The notes under the pieces are model-generated. The model was given only the letters and a program-made list of their open reading frames with translations. It ran no database searches and was not told where the DNA came from. Made by a program: the position numbers and the translations under genes. Shown in pieces: positions 13,333 through 26,300 of a DNA stretch of 64,000 nt. Source of the DNA: Thelonectria olida (lineage: Eukaryota; Ascomycota; Sordariomycetes; Hypocreales; Nectriaceae); NCBI GenBank assembly GCA_020736575.1, contig JAGPYM010000019.1, positions 62,001-126,000 of the forward strand, given 5' to 3'. Each line of letters begins with the position of its first letter. Position 1 is the first letter of the stretch.

Positions 13333-15041
13333 GATTGCGGAACTTCCGTCGTAGCAATATGCAGTTGAACTCGAGTGCGGGAATCGTTCGGGAGGAGCGG
13401 CAGGCTTCTTGGATAGTTTAGTAAATTGTGCTACTCGGGTGATTAGCTTCTTGAATAGTCGAGGACGTTTCTGGGTAGCCATGTTGTGGGTGCGATCAGT
13501 CTAAGTCGGGCAGTCGGGCAGACGAGATGCCTGGCAACGCGAGTCGCTTGGAGATGGCATCACAATACATACCAGAGATGCAGATGCGCCGGCGAGGGTA
13601 TGGGTATCAGGGCACAAAGACGGCCGGGGTGGTCGCGTGTAGAAACAAAGAGGTGTGCTTTGTTCCTTCTGCAATCAAAACAAGCGCAAGCGCAGTCAGC
13701 GATGAGGTGTTCTGAGGGAAAGAAAGATGGTGACAAGAGAAGGTCACTCGAATCCTTGTTGTCGGGACAAGGGACGCAGCTGTGCAGTGGCAGTAGCAGT
13801 ATGCAGTATGTTCGATCCAATGAAGTGGTGGAGGGGAACATCAACAAGGAGCGTCACCTGATTGAGCAGGGGAGAAGGAGGGGCCATGCGTCGAATCAGA
13901 GGTACATAGGAATGCAGTGGATACTAGCAGAGGGAAAAGGTACCTTTAATTCAGGGTCTGGACAAGACCTAGGGTAGGCTGTTTGGTAGGTGTTGTTTTG
14001 GTTGGTAATTCAGAAGATTGGTAGATAATCAAAACAAGAAATTTGAATTGAGGGAAAGACGATAGATAAATCCATCATAAACTCCAGAAAATACATGTTT
14101 CGCTCATCTTCCATCAAGAGCCGTTGCCACTTCCTGTCAGTCGTGTGTTGTTATGCAGCGCGTTGTCCCTTCACATGGTTGTTGACGCCCAATCCACAAT
14201 CGGGTGCCATTTCATTGCCCCAGAAACAGGGAGCAAGCCACACACCCTAAACTACCATGACCCTTGTATCAACACAGGTAGTCTATGAAGTATATAAACA
14301 ACTTGGATGCATTCATCGGTGGAAGAGAGTGAAGACCAGAGTGAATGTTCAATTTAGCATCCTGCTTCAGGGCTTTGTGTGACTAGATACGTTGGGTTTA
14401 GTGGTACTAACAGGAAGTTGATGGCTTACATCGTTGACGAACCTTCTGCAAGACACCGCAGGCAATGACGTCGAAGGGCACTTCAACTAAAGAGGGCGGG
14501 GTTTTCGTTAGAAGGTTCAACTTCCATGTCAATGACCATGCATGATCCTTTCCTCAACTTCGACGTGGCCTGCCTACCCAAAGACGTGCAAAGCACTCAT
14601 TAGCCAGTCAGCTTGCACAGCCATCGTTCGTGAGGCGTTTTGCACACCTGGACTTGCAATACTTGACTTGTGTCCTGGAGCGAACAATCGGGTGGCACCG
14701 TAGCGAACCACCCTGATGAATGATTCGGACCATTCACTAGAGAAGTAAACTAAATCCATCATTTTCTAGCATGATTAACGAGAATACCAGCGGCATTTAC
14801 TAAAGCCTAACGGATAAACATGATGGGAGGCTTGTGAAGCAAGAAGAGCTGCCTAGATGCTGTAGTGGTCACGTGGCGATAAGATACCTAGATAAAGCTG
14901 CAAATGCCAAATTCCCAGCAGCATCATGCTCCGTGCCTCTTGCCAGCTTCTTGCGCCCGTTCGACGACACGAATGCGAATGCGATTCGGCATCGAATTAT
15001 TTCTACCCGCATGACTGGACCTGCGAGCGTTTTCAACAACC
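13333..15041. other. Divergent intergenic region, STU2 / NTR1
   Basis: This 1.7-kb region holds both promoters. An open stretch (13333-13482) extends the STU2 frame upstream to another ATG and is discussed as a finding. At 14870-14885 an E-box (CACGTG) is followed at once by GATAAGA, about 170 bp upstream of NTR1. Nothing else looks coding, and no RNA gene was recognised. Confidence 0.6.
14870..14885 (+). promoter_or_regulatory. E-box CACGTG next to a GATA motif
   Basis: CACGTG at 14870-14875 lies two bases from GATAAGA, about 170 bp before the NTR1 start codon. bHLH and GATA factors bind these words in fungi. The position suits a proximal promoter, but both words are short. Confidence 0.35.
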
Positions 15042-17441
15042 ATGAGCGGCTCATCATTCCCCACCTTTGACACAACGCGCCTCACTAAGGCCGCCGCGGC
15101 AGAGTACTCTTCCTCAGCATCCGAGTCCGAAGATGAATATCTCGCCCCTGGAATCAACGACACTGAGTTTGGCGATGCGAACCCACGTAAACGGCGTCGC
15201 CTCGGAGGAAATAACAAAGAAAAGGCAGCGCTTGGTATCTTTGGGTCCGACAGCGAGGACGAAGGGCCAGCAAGGAAGTGGAAGAGGAAGTCGTTGAGGA
15301 ACAAGGGAATGAGCTTTGTCTCAAAGGGAGCAGGAGACGAGGACAATAGCGATACCGGAGCCAAGCATGACGACGACGACGAAGATGCCGACGACGCAAG
15401 ACCCGTCCTTGGCGGCAACCTCGCAGCTGAAGACGACGACGATGACGAAGGCGACGATGATGAGGCTGGAGTTGGGCTCGGGTTTGGCAGCTCCGCGCGC
15501 ACAATGGGCAAGTTTGGCGCCTCACGCGAAGGTGACTTGAAACCAGGATCCTGGGAAGAACCCCCAGCATACCCGAGATTCCGGTCAGAGTTCAACGGCA
15601 AGAACCCATTAGGCATGGGCTTCGTTCCATCCTCAGCCAGTCAGCCTGTTTTGAATGAATCCGCAGACAATGGAAGTCCAACGCCACGAAACAAGCCGCA
15701 ACCGAGCGCCTTTAGCGGAAAGGGCAAGATCAACTCTAAGTCCTTTGGAGCTCGAATGATGGCAAAAATGGGTTACAAAGAAGGCGAAGGTTTAGGAAAA
15801 GAAGGACAAGGCCGAAATATCATTATTGAGGCCAACCTGCGACCACAAGGTGTAGGTTTGGGCGCTGTCAAGGAAAAGTCAGAGCAAGAGCGAAAAGAGG
15901 AGAAACGACAAGCACAGCTCCGCGGAGAAGTTGTTGAAGACTCCGATGACGAAAAACGCAAGAGACGAAAGAAATCGAAAGCCAAAACGCTTGGAAGCGC
16001 CTTTGACAGCGCCGCTAGCACTCCGCGCCGTCAGAAGACCAAATATCTTACAGCAGAAGAGTTGAAAGCCGCGGCTCCGGGCCTCCACATTCCTGACGCC
16101 TTCGCGCCTATTCTCGACATGACTGGTGCCGGAAGCAAGATGTTGACATCTACTAGCGGAATCATGACACCAACAACAGGTTCAGCCACTCCCGAAACAA
16201 CAGAAGGAATAGAGGCGAGAAAATTGGTCAAACGGGCGCAGGCAGATCTTCTTGCCTTTTCCGACGAATGGAAGAGCTTGGAAGAGAGAAAGACTTGGAT
16301 CAACCTGGAGTTGAAAGAGAAAGAGCAGGAGATTGACGACTTGCGATCCGATTTTGAGAAACTTCAAGCATTTTCCAGCCTAGTTTCCGGGGAGCTTGCG
16401 GGCGCTGAATGGGGACAGCTTATCAGCTCCCTTCAACAAGCCACGGAGCTCGGGGTGGCTCAAGCTGAAGTCGCTGATATCGCGGTTGCGGCACTACACC
16501 CATTTCTTCGGGAGGCAGATTGGGATCTATTGAAAGAGCCGACTAGGTTCGCCGTCGATCTGAGAGGGCTTTCCCGCCTCTTCATGCCAACGGATGTGAA
16601 TCAAAAGAAGGCCGTCAGAAAGTGGCTCGCCTCCGATGTCAACGACGTTAATGTCTATCGGAGTCATCACAAGTCAACAACCGCATATGAGAGCATGATG
16701 TACAAGATCTGGTTGCCGAAAGCGCTCGCGGCGGTTCGTGCTTGGGATGTTCTTGAGCCAACACCTTTGCTCAGCGCCTTGGAAGCTTGGGACGAGTTAC
16801 TCCCACCCTTTGTCCGGGCCCAATTTATCGACAACGTCGTCCGTAAACTCGAGGTCGCAGTGTCGGAATGGAATCCAAGAAAGAGGCGTCAGAGCCAACA
16901 TCTCCCCCACATTTGGTTATTCCCGTGGCTTCAATATCTTCCTTCATACCATTTAGACCCCAGGGGCACCGGTCTTGTGGCTGATGTACGGAGGAAGTTT
17001 AGACAACTGCTTGACTCGTGGGAGTTTGAACGGGGTCTCTTCCCGGGACTTGGACAATGGGAAACTGTGTTGGGAGACCAGTGGCGGCCTCTCGTCATGT
17101 CGCATGTTCTGCCGTCCATGGGCAGGTACATGCGCAACAACTTTCGCGTCGATCCCGCCGATCAAGAGCCATATCTGGGTGTCTTGACCGGGATTCTTAG
17201 GTGGACGTCGATGCTGGGAACGAGAAAGATCGCTGAAGTCCTCGTACAACACTTGTTTCCCATGTGGCACGAGAAGTTGGTCGAGTGGTTGGCTCTTGAC
17301 GATGCCGACTTGGGCGAGGTGGCTGAGTGGTATGGTTGGTGGAGAGGCGTCTTACCCCTGGAAGTCATGGAGATGCGCAGCGTCAGAGGCGAGTTCGATA
17401 AAGGCCTTTGCGTCATGGCAAACGCAGTCGCTGGGGCATGA
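15042..17441 (+). CDS. NTR1: G-patch/GCFC spliceosome disassembly factor (Ntr1/Spp382, TFIP11-like)
   Basis: Ntr1/TFIP11 activates the DEAH helicase Prp43 to take apart post-catalytic spliceosomes in the nucleus. A single exon encodes 799 residues. The N-terminus is acidic with Ser-Asp-Glu runs (SESEDEY, SDSEDEG), a basic RKRRR patch and two Asp/Glu blocks between about residues 105 and 145. A G-patch sits at about 233-280 (GARMMAKMGYKEGEGLGKEG, followed by GVGLG), and a short coiled coil (ERKTWINLELKEKEQEIDDL) at about 412. The GCFC-type helical region then fills the rest, with typical Trp-rich segments (WLPKALAAVRAWDVLEP). Length and order match the family. The ATG at 15042 follows CAACC and precedes the conserved N-terminus. 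Confidence 0.92.
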   Translation: MSGSSFPTFDTTRLTKAAAAEYSSSASESEDEYLAPGINDTEFGDANPRKRRRLGGNNKEKAALGIFGSDSEDEGPARKWKRKSLRNKGMSFVSKGAGDEDNSDTGAKHDDDDEDADDARPVLGGNLAAEDDDDDEGDDDEAGVGLGFGSSARTMGKFGASREGDLKPGSWEEPPAYPRFRSEFNGKNPLGMGFVPSSASQPVLNESADNGSPTPRNKPQPSAFSGKGKINSKSFGARMMAKMGYKEGEGLGKEGQGRNIIIEANLRPQGVGLGAVKEKSEQERKEEKRQAQLRGEVVEDSDDEKRKRRKKSKAKTLGSAFDSAASTPRRQKTKYLTAEELKAAAPGLHIPDAFAPILDMTGAGSKMLTSTSGIMTPTTGSATPETTEGIEARKLVKRAQADLLAFSDEWKSLEERKTWINLELKEKEQEIDDLRSDFEKLQAFSSLVSGELAGAEWGQLISSLQQATELGVAQAEVADIAVAALHPFLREADWDLLKEPTRFAVDLRGLSRLFMPTDVNQKKAVRKWLASDVNDVNVYRSHHKSTTAYESMMYKIWLPKALAAVRAWDVLEPTPLLSALEAWDELLPPFVRAQFIDNVVRKLEVAVSEWNPRKRRQSQHLPHIWLFPWLQYLPSYHLDPRGTGLVADVRRKFRQLLDSWEFERGLFPGLGQWETVLGDQWRPLVMSHVLPSMGRYMRNNFRVDPADQEPYLGVLTGILRWTSMLGTRKIAEVLVQHLFPMWHEKLVEWLALDDADLGEVAEWYGWWRGVLPLEVMEMRSVRGEFDKGLCVMANAVAGA

Positions 17442-18935
17442 AGAATCATGTGGCTCACTGTGGCTGCCTGTCAATGTTGGTTCAAACGGCACTAACCGGC
17501 GCCTTCAGTCGAAGTGGCAGCTCGGGCTGACCTAGTTTGCTCGGGAGAAACGGATATCAATCAAGTCTCGGCTAATAAGGTCTCATTGGAGAGGAACAAC
17601 ACCAATGATGGTCATCATTTAATGATGGCACAATACAAGATGTCATCTTAACATCGAATGTCTCGGCAGGATCGCGGGTTGAATCTATTCAGCTCCGAGT
17701 TGCGATACTCATCTATGCTCTTAATGAAGAAACAATATCTCAGGTATTACCTAGTTTTCGCCTCATCTATGCAGACAGCCACCGTGTATCACAAGTCCAG
17801 ACACGATAGTACCTTTCTAACCCAACGATCTAACGGAGCTTCCAGGCAACCAGATGATTGAGGACACGCGAGCTCAACGTTGAGATTGACAATCCCAAAG
17901 TGGCTTTTCACCCAGGTATTTGGGTCAAGCCTGGAGAAATGTGAGCATGCATTCCAAAGAGACCAATACGTTGCCACCCGCTTAAACAGTCTGCATTCCT
18001 GGGCCGTGAGGCACAAAGAGTCGGATCCAGAAAGGTGCGAGATTTCTGGAACTATCTTCTGGCGGCTTTCCTTGGCTGCTTGGCTTGCTGGCGGCACACA
18101 TGGCAGGTATGCTAATAAAGTCCCAGAGACAAGAGGACAATGCCTGGTGTTCTCAGTGTTTCGGGTACTTGGACATTTCTACACGAGTGGCAAGGGCACG
18201 GCACGGCTGTGATAGACACTGGTGACACAGTGGCAGGCGGCTTCAGCTTGCGGCGTTGTCGTTTCTCGTCCGTGTTCCTGGCGTGGCGCCGCGCGCTGCG
18301 AGGGGCGAAGATCGTCCCTGCGGCATTGTCTGTCCTAGAACGAGGCTACGCGTGCTGCCGATTGGGATAGCTGTCTTGATTGGAGCCATTGTCGGGTTTC
18401 GCGTGGCGTAAAGGTTGGATTTGCGACTTAGACTCAATGGGGGAACCTAGAAGGATGCTCGGGAACTTCAATTCGACACTGAGATGCCGTCGTGGGTCCC
18501 GATCACAGCGCCTGTTCCAGACTTTCGGTCGTGTGCAAGGTTCGCGGCCCAAACTTGGCGGCCATCGCGCGACTCGTACTCGAGGCTGATGCTTGATCGT
18601 CTGGGGTAAGGGCACTTCTGCGGGCGTGACACGCTTGGCGGTGGACTTTGAAGCCCATGGCGAGGCTTCGAGACCGGCAAATCCGACTAGACGGGATCTC
18701 GGACACAAGCCTAGATGTATTCCATGGGCCTTCGAACACAATATGGTTCGATTCTTGTATAAAGGCAGATGATGACCCGCTTGCATCGGAATCTTGTTTG
18801 CCATCACCAACAGCATCTTCACCACATTGCTTGCTTGTCACTCCTTCAATCATAAACAGGCATTATATTCACCTCCAGTCCCTCATTCAGCATCTCTCCT
18901 TCTCCATTACCTTCATTTAATTGCTATCCTTCAAC
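17442..18935. other. Intergenic region upstream of the subtilisin gene
   Basis: About 1.5 kb between tandem genes. Near 18.55-18.65 kb it holds CTTGGC/GCCAAG words of the PacC type and CTGGGG-like CreA words, common in promoters of secreted-protease genes but weak singly. A TATA box lies at 18758. No coding sequence or RNA gene seen. Confidence 0.55.
18758..18763 (+). promoter_or_regulatory. TATA box of the subtilisin gene
   Basis: TATAAA followed by GGCAG, 178 bp upstream of the protease ATG (18936). A CT-rich stretch with CATCTCTCCTTCTCCATTACC lies between, typical of fungal transcription start regions. A clear TATA box fits a strongly inducible secreted enzyme. Confidence 0.6.
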
Positions 18936-20345
<1,410 letters not shown>

Positions 20346-21451
20346 TGGACGGGAAATTTACGAGATCTCGATGTTGATCAATACAAAAAAGTGGAATGCA
20401 TGGTTTCGTTAGGCAAGCGGCTAGGATTTGATTTCTGATTTCTCTCTCTTAGTATTGATCGCCCTTTTCTTGACATTCTTCACACTCCTTGAGAGGCTTG
20501 AAGTGGACTCTCCCTTTACTCTTCTTTCTCACTGGATTTGCTGGCAAACGCCAGGCCTTCTATTAAAGCCTGTATACTTTACTATTATTTCCTTCTGGTT
20601 ACTAGAGGCACATGATACACGATAAACGTGGAATAGAGAATACAAATAGTCTTTTGCGAAAATTGAGCTGCCGAATCTGCATCTGAATCTAAACCGTCTC
20701 TGCACGCGGCAATGTTGGAAGGGAGGCCGTTTACTAATCTCAAAATACCTCCCTTGCCTTGTGTGTGTGTGAATATGGGACGGGAAATATCAACCGAAAC
20801 TTTCATATCCAAGCAAGGAGATGGATATTTCTTGACATTGCAAGAGTGATGGTTCGGGCAAGCGTACACACGTCGACCAAATAGAGGAGAGGCATAAGCG
20901 AGAGAAGTGTACGAATAGGTAGTGACGGTCAACGTTTGATGATCTACAACTAGGTAGGGAACGGACAGAAGGGCCCGATGCGACGAACCTAGAATTCTGA
21001 CTCTAATGTGCCGGCAATAGTACCCGATATGTCCAGCCGCATCCCAGATCGAGCCAGTTCCGTCAGCCATCCGAGACCGTGCGGGCTGGGGACGGGAATG
21101 AGAGCAGTTGATCTGGACCGACCCGCAGCCGGCCTGGAAGAAAACCACATGGCTGCCCGAAATGGTGGGAAAAGGCAGAATCAGATGTTTAATTCCAAGT
21201 CCAGACTGCCGCGGGCTGAACCGTGTGCGGGGGAGGGAGTATGAGGATTAATGTGGTTCAAGGCCAAGACGGAAAGTGCTCAAGTAGGCAAGGTAGAAGA
21301 GATGATTGGTAGTTTGGCGGAGGAATTCTCGAAAAGTGAGTTTCCGCGGGACGGAAGATGGAATGAGGTTGGTCTAGAGGAGTCTCAACATCTTGGTATG
21401 ACAATAAGGGTGTCCTGCTTTAACGTTTGCGGGGCGTGGCTCAAGTTAGGA

Positions 21452-21515
21452 AAGGTAGGTATATAGGTACCTAAGCCACGAAGTAGATACGTAGGTAGAT
21501 AGGTACGTTCGTCAT
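21452..21515. repeat. Degenerate GTAGGTA repeats with a TAGGTACCTA palindrome
   Basis: Several GGTAGGTA, TAGGTACC and GTAGATAGGTAC units occur within about 60 bp, including a perfect 10-bp palindrome at 21464-21473. Related words recur at 8296, 21806 and 43150. They look like short dispersed intergenic words rather than a transposon. Confidence 0.45.
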
Positions 21516-22121
21516 AAGGAAGATGCTCCGGACCTCCAGACCATTCCGGAATAGATATCTCGATGTGGCTGTCTTGTCTGATCATTTACATAGAATGATC
21601 ACTCTTCTTCCCATCACCTACCTCCGCTTTGGCTCTGCCATAGCGCTGAACTGGACAGCTAGGCTATTGAAGTTGTCCATTCTATGTTGAGAGTTGCTAA
21701 GTGCATTGCTTCTTGTTCGGATGTTCCTCTTGGCGCCGAAGAAAATGCAACCAAATAACTACCTAGCTAAATTGGCAACTGAGGTAACTTGAGGTTTCTG
21801 ATGAGGTAGGTACGTAGATGGACCAATCCGGCTTCAGTCGAGCCCCGCGACTATCCACATTCTCAACACCATCTCAGATTTAACGTGTCCAAGGGCGATC
21901 ACTTCGTCTCATTATTTTCTTAAGTACGCACCTTGGCCTTGCGCTGACCTTGTGTTATCTTTTCAACACAATATTGCAACATTTCCCAGCTGCTAGTTAA
22001 GTTGATCATCTCTGTTATCTCATGGTTTCGCCCCCCCTCCCATACGTTGGTATCAACCTAGTGCGGACACGTGCACACGACGCACAATCATATGAGGGTG
22101 TCGACTTGAGGCTCACAGGGT

Positions 22122-22143
22122 AAAAAAAAAATAAAAAAAAAAG
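22122..22143 (+). repeat. Poly(A) run
   Basis: Twenty-odd adenines with one T interruption. Simple sequence with no sign of a target-site duplication or retroelement 3' end around it. Confidence 0.7.
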
Positions 22144-23330
22144 GCTTCATGTCTTCAGCCGAGCGTCCTGCATAATCTATCATGTCTCAGACCCTCTGAT
22201 TATTATTTTTTCTTTTCCTTTTTTTCTTCATTTATTTTTCTTCAGTTCAAGCCTCCAGTCTGTCACCACAGTGTCAATGCAACAGAATGGCGGGTTGGTG
22301 GAGATAGTGTCTTGTCCCAGTGTCTCACCTTCATCCCACCTGGGCCTCCCAGACCGCCATAGTTCAGACGATAGACGGTCAAGTAAATACAAACAAAGGC
22401 GCTGAAAACAGCCGCCGCACCCGCGTTTGCTTGCACCTAGAGGACCCTGGTCTCATCTCATCTGCGCCTCGGCCGTCCACCGCCCCTGGTCGACCACGTT
22501 TTCGTCCGCTGGCGGCGGCCTGCTGCGCCGGTAGTGCAGCAGTGTTTGGTCGCGTGCAGAAGAATCCGTCGTTCGCTGCAACGACGAGATAATAGGCGCT
22601 GGACGTGTCCCTGTAGGGACTCGAGCTGCTGTCCACAGCAACGCTCTTCTCGCTCGTGGTGCCGAATCATCTCTCCTCATCTCCTCATGCGCTGTTGTTG
22701 ACCATCTTGGCTGTTGTCGGGTGCCCTGTTGCTATTGTTAGATGTCGTTGCCGCCCGTTCCTCTTCCCATCACGCACCAAAACCTCGAGGTGCAGAGGTG
22801 GTTCCCCCCTCCCAAAGCAAAAATAAAAAAGGCTGACATCACCGCTTGCCCTATCCAATCTAATCCTAATCCTCCGCTCGCACCCCCCCATTCTCCATCT
22901 CCTTCACCTTGACTGGGTTATTACTCATTCTCGTTCACACTTTCCCACCACCAACAAACCACCCACCAGGCCATCCGCCACCAACCCGCGAACTTCGCGA
23001 TCCGCGTCCACCGCGCGATCATCGCTCTCCTTCGACCTTTTTTATTGCCCGCTGGCATTCGGGAATGCCGTAGTTTGGCCTTCTTTTTGCTCTTCTCGCG
23101 CATCGCTTCCGCACACGCTTCCGCGGCCGCTTCCCCTCTTCCCGCTCCCCTGACCGGACAAGGCACCGATTAATCCACCTAATCAAACCCACCCGCATGC
23201 CCGACCGTGTCCGCATTACACGATCCTATCGCCTCGATAATCTCTCCCGATCCGACCGTCTTCATCTACCCTTCCGTGTCCCGCCCGGTCCTGCCATTCC
23301 GGCTCCGAGGCCAACCTTAGACCCGTCACC

Positions 23331-26300
23331 ATGTTTTGGAGGTTTGGCGGTTACGCCAACATCTCTACCATCGATACTATCCTCGACAAACCCGAATTTA
23401 CCCTCGAGGAGCTGCTTAACGAGAGCGACCTCATCCAAGAGCTCAAGCAACACAACACCAAGCTCATCGAGTACCTCCGCGAGGACAAGGTTCTCGAGTC
23501 CCTGCTCGAATATGTTGTCGCCCCCAAACTAGAGACAATCGAGGCCCAAGCAGATAAGGAGGCCACCGCCGATGATGACGAGTCCAAGGGCAAGGGCCGC
23601 TTGCTACCTTTATCCCGACCGCGCGCCTCTTCCCATTCAACCGACCCTGGCAACGATGACGAGGAAGACGGTGAGAAGAAGCGCAACCGCTTCGCCTTTG
23701 TCGCTTGCGAGATTCTGAGCTCCGACACCTGGTCAATTTACGAGGCTCTTGCCGAAAACCGGCAGTTAATTCGCGATTTCTGGAAGTTTCTTGCTCGCGA
23801 TGCTCCGCTGGATCCTCTCCAGGCCAGTTATTTCACAAAGGTCAATGAGTCTCTCTTTGAGAAAAAGACTGAGGATATGATGGACCTCTTGATGAATATT
23901 GAAGACGCGGTTCCCAACTTGCTGAAGCATGTGGAGTGCCCAATGATTATGGATCTTCTTCTCAAGATCATTGCCCTCGATCGCAGTGAAGGCGGCCAGG
24001 GTGTTGTAGAGGTGAGTGCATCCTATTGTGATTGTGTCGCATGTGTCTAACTCTCACATCTTCCAGTGGCTCTATGCGCGAAACATGATTCCCTCTCTGC
24101 TTTCATGCCTCAGCCCCGAGAATAACTGGGTCGTCCAGACCGCTGCTGGCGACTTCATCAAGGCCATCATTACCATATCCGCCAACGCTTCCCAAAATGA
24201 ACAACAGTGCATCGGACCCAACGAGCTCACTCGCCAGCTAGTCTCCAAGCCCTGTGTCGAGCAGCTGATTCAGTACATGCTCTGTGGTGGCAACCCGCTT
24301 ACCGTCGGTGTTGGTATTGTTATTGAAGTCATTCGAAAGAACAACTCCGATTACGATCCTGACATGGGCACCGAAGCCAACGCTGTACCATCCAGTAGTG
24401 ACCCAATCTACCTTGGAACGTTGCTGCGTTTGTTCGCACAAAATGTTCCCAAGTTCATGAGCTTGATCATGGAGGCCCCTACGGAAAAGAACAAGATCAA
24501 CTCGACTTTTGGCGACAAACTAGAGCCCCTTGGTTTTGACCGCTTCAAGACTTGCGAGTTGATGGCCGAGCTCCTGCACTGCAGTAACATGGGCCTCTTG
24601 AACGAACCGGGCTCGGAGGAGCTGATTGCGGCGCGGGACGCCGAGCGAAACCGTCTCCGTACCGAGGGCAAGCTTGGCCCGCTCAAGGAAGAGGAGCCTG
24701 CCATGGAGGACCTGTCTCTGCGACGAAGTCATCTGGAAGAAGTCCGACGCCTTGAGGTCACCAATGCCGCCGATGATGATGGATTTGAAGAGGTGGAACC
24801 AAGCAAAGAAATGAGCGAAGACACCTCTCACGAGTTTGTCAAGGCTGAGGTCGACATTCCAGTCATCTCCGGATCTAGCCTCTCCAAGGACGAGGATGAC
24901 TTTATCGATGAGCCTCTTAGCCCCGCTGATGGTGTCTCCCGCCCCCAATTTGAGGACGCCGATCTCGTAGTTGCCCCTCTCTCCCCTACCAAGCCCAAGC
25001 CCGCTGAACTTGCAACTGATGAGAAGTCCGCGGACAAGGCCACCGAGAAGACGGATGACGCTCCCGCGTCAGAGCCTGTGGAGCAGAAGAAGGAAGAAGA
25101 TACTGTTTCCGAGTCCACCAAAGCCCAGGATGCCTTGGAGAAAACACTCGCTGATGACGCATCTGACTCTTCAATTGTCCTGACTCCAGCTCCATCTGAA
25201 CCTGAAGCCAAGGCTGAGCCTGCTATCGAAACTCTGCAGGTAGAGACTGATCCCGTTAGTGGCCTGTCACCACACCCCGAGGATACACCGGCACCGCTCT
25301 TCTCAGCCCCTCCCGCTCCCGAGTCCGGTGCCGATAGGCCCCCTCAAGCAACCGAGAAGTCGATTGTTGAGGACTCAACCCCCGGAGCTCAAGCTGATGC
25401 CTCTAGCGTCCCACAAGCCTCCGATAATCCACCCGAGGAGGATGCAAACAGTGTGGAACCAGTTGTGGGTGATTTTTTGAAGACGCAATTCGTCGAGTAT
25501 CGTGTTGTGCCAACAATTTTGGTGAGTCTCCTGTCTACTCAAGCCAACTTTTCTAATTTGACCAGTCTTTCTTTTTTGCATACCCCTGGAACAACTTCCT
25601 GCACAACGTAGTTTACGACGTTGTCCAACAGGTCTTCAATGGCCCTATGGATCGTGGCTACAACCCTAACCTGGCCGTTTCACTTTTCGAGGCTGCCGAT
25701 GTTACTAGTGCCATTATCCGCGGGCAGCGGGCCAGCGACGAGTCTCAGGCCAAGACCAAGACTCGCATGGGATACATGGGCCACCTTACCCTTATTGCCG
25801 AGGAGGTGGTCAAGTTTACTGAGCGTCACCCTCCAGAGTTGCTCTCAGAGACGGTTCTTGACCGGGTTATGAGCCAGGAATGGATCAACTACGTCGAGGG
25901 CGCATTGGCCGAGACGCGTGAGAGAGATAATGCCATTCTCGGCGGCGTACGGCCCGACGTGGCTCTAGGAAACAGAGCGATGGGCGGTAGTGGGCTCGGA
26001 GGCGTCGGGCTGTCTGGCCTTGGAGGAAACTCTATGAGCTCAAACGCCCTAGCGGAGGCCGGCCTGAATGGGGGCATTGAACTGAGCAACGAGAACTCCG
26101 GAAATGGCATTGGTCCTTTCACCATTAGCGCAGGGACGCTCATGTCTGGCTTTGGCAGCAGCAGCGACGAGGAAGACGACGATGGCGAAGGTGACGAAGA
26201 AGACGTGAATTCTGAGGTAAGTGATGATTCCAATGACGATCTCGGTGGCGACGCGGACATGAATCCTTTTGGACACACTGGAGCGGTGGAATCTCCCGAG

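Larger units (their letters stand above)
20346..23330. other. Long intergenic / 5' leader region before the SAPS gene
   Basis: Nearly 3 kb. It holds GTAGGTA-type repeats (21452-21515), an A-rich run (22122-22143), a T-rich pyrimidine tract (22199-22253) and a CCAAT box at 22855-22859. From about 22850 to 23330 the plus strand is strongly CT-rich, as in fungal transcription start regions, so a long SAPS 5' leader is likely. The open frames here, including one on the minus strand at 20585-21148, show no domain and no coding bias I trust. Confidence 0.55.

Noticed and set aside
20585..21148. 187-codon minus-strand frame downstream of the subtilisin gene
   Set aside because: No signal peptide, domain or coding-like composition; lies in probable 3' untranslated and intergenic DNA.
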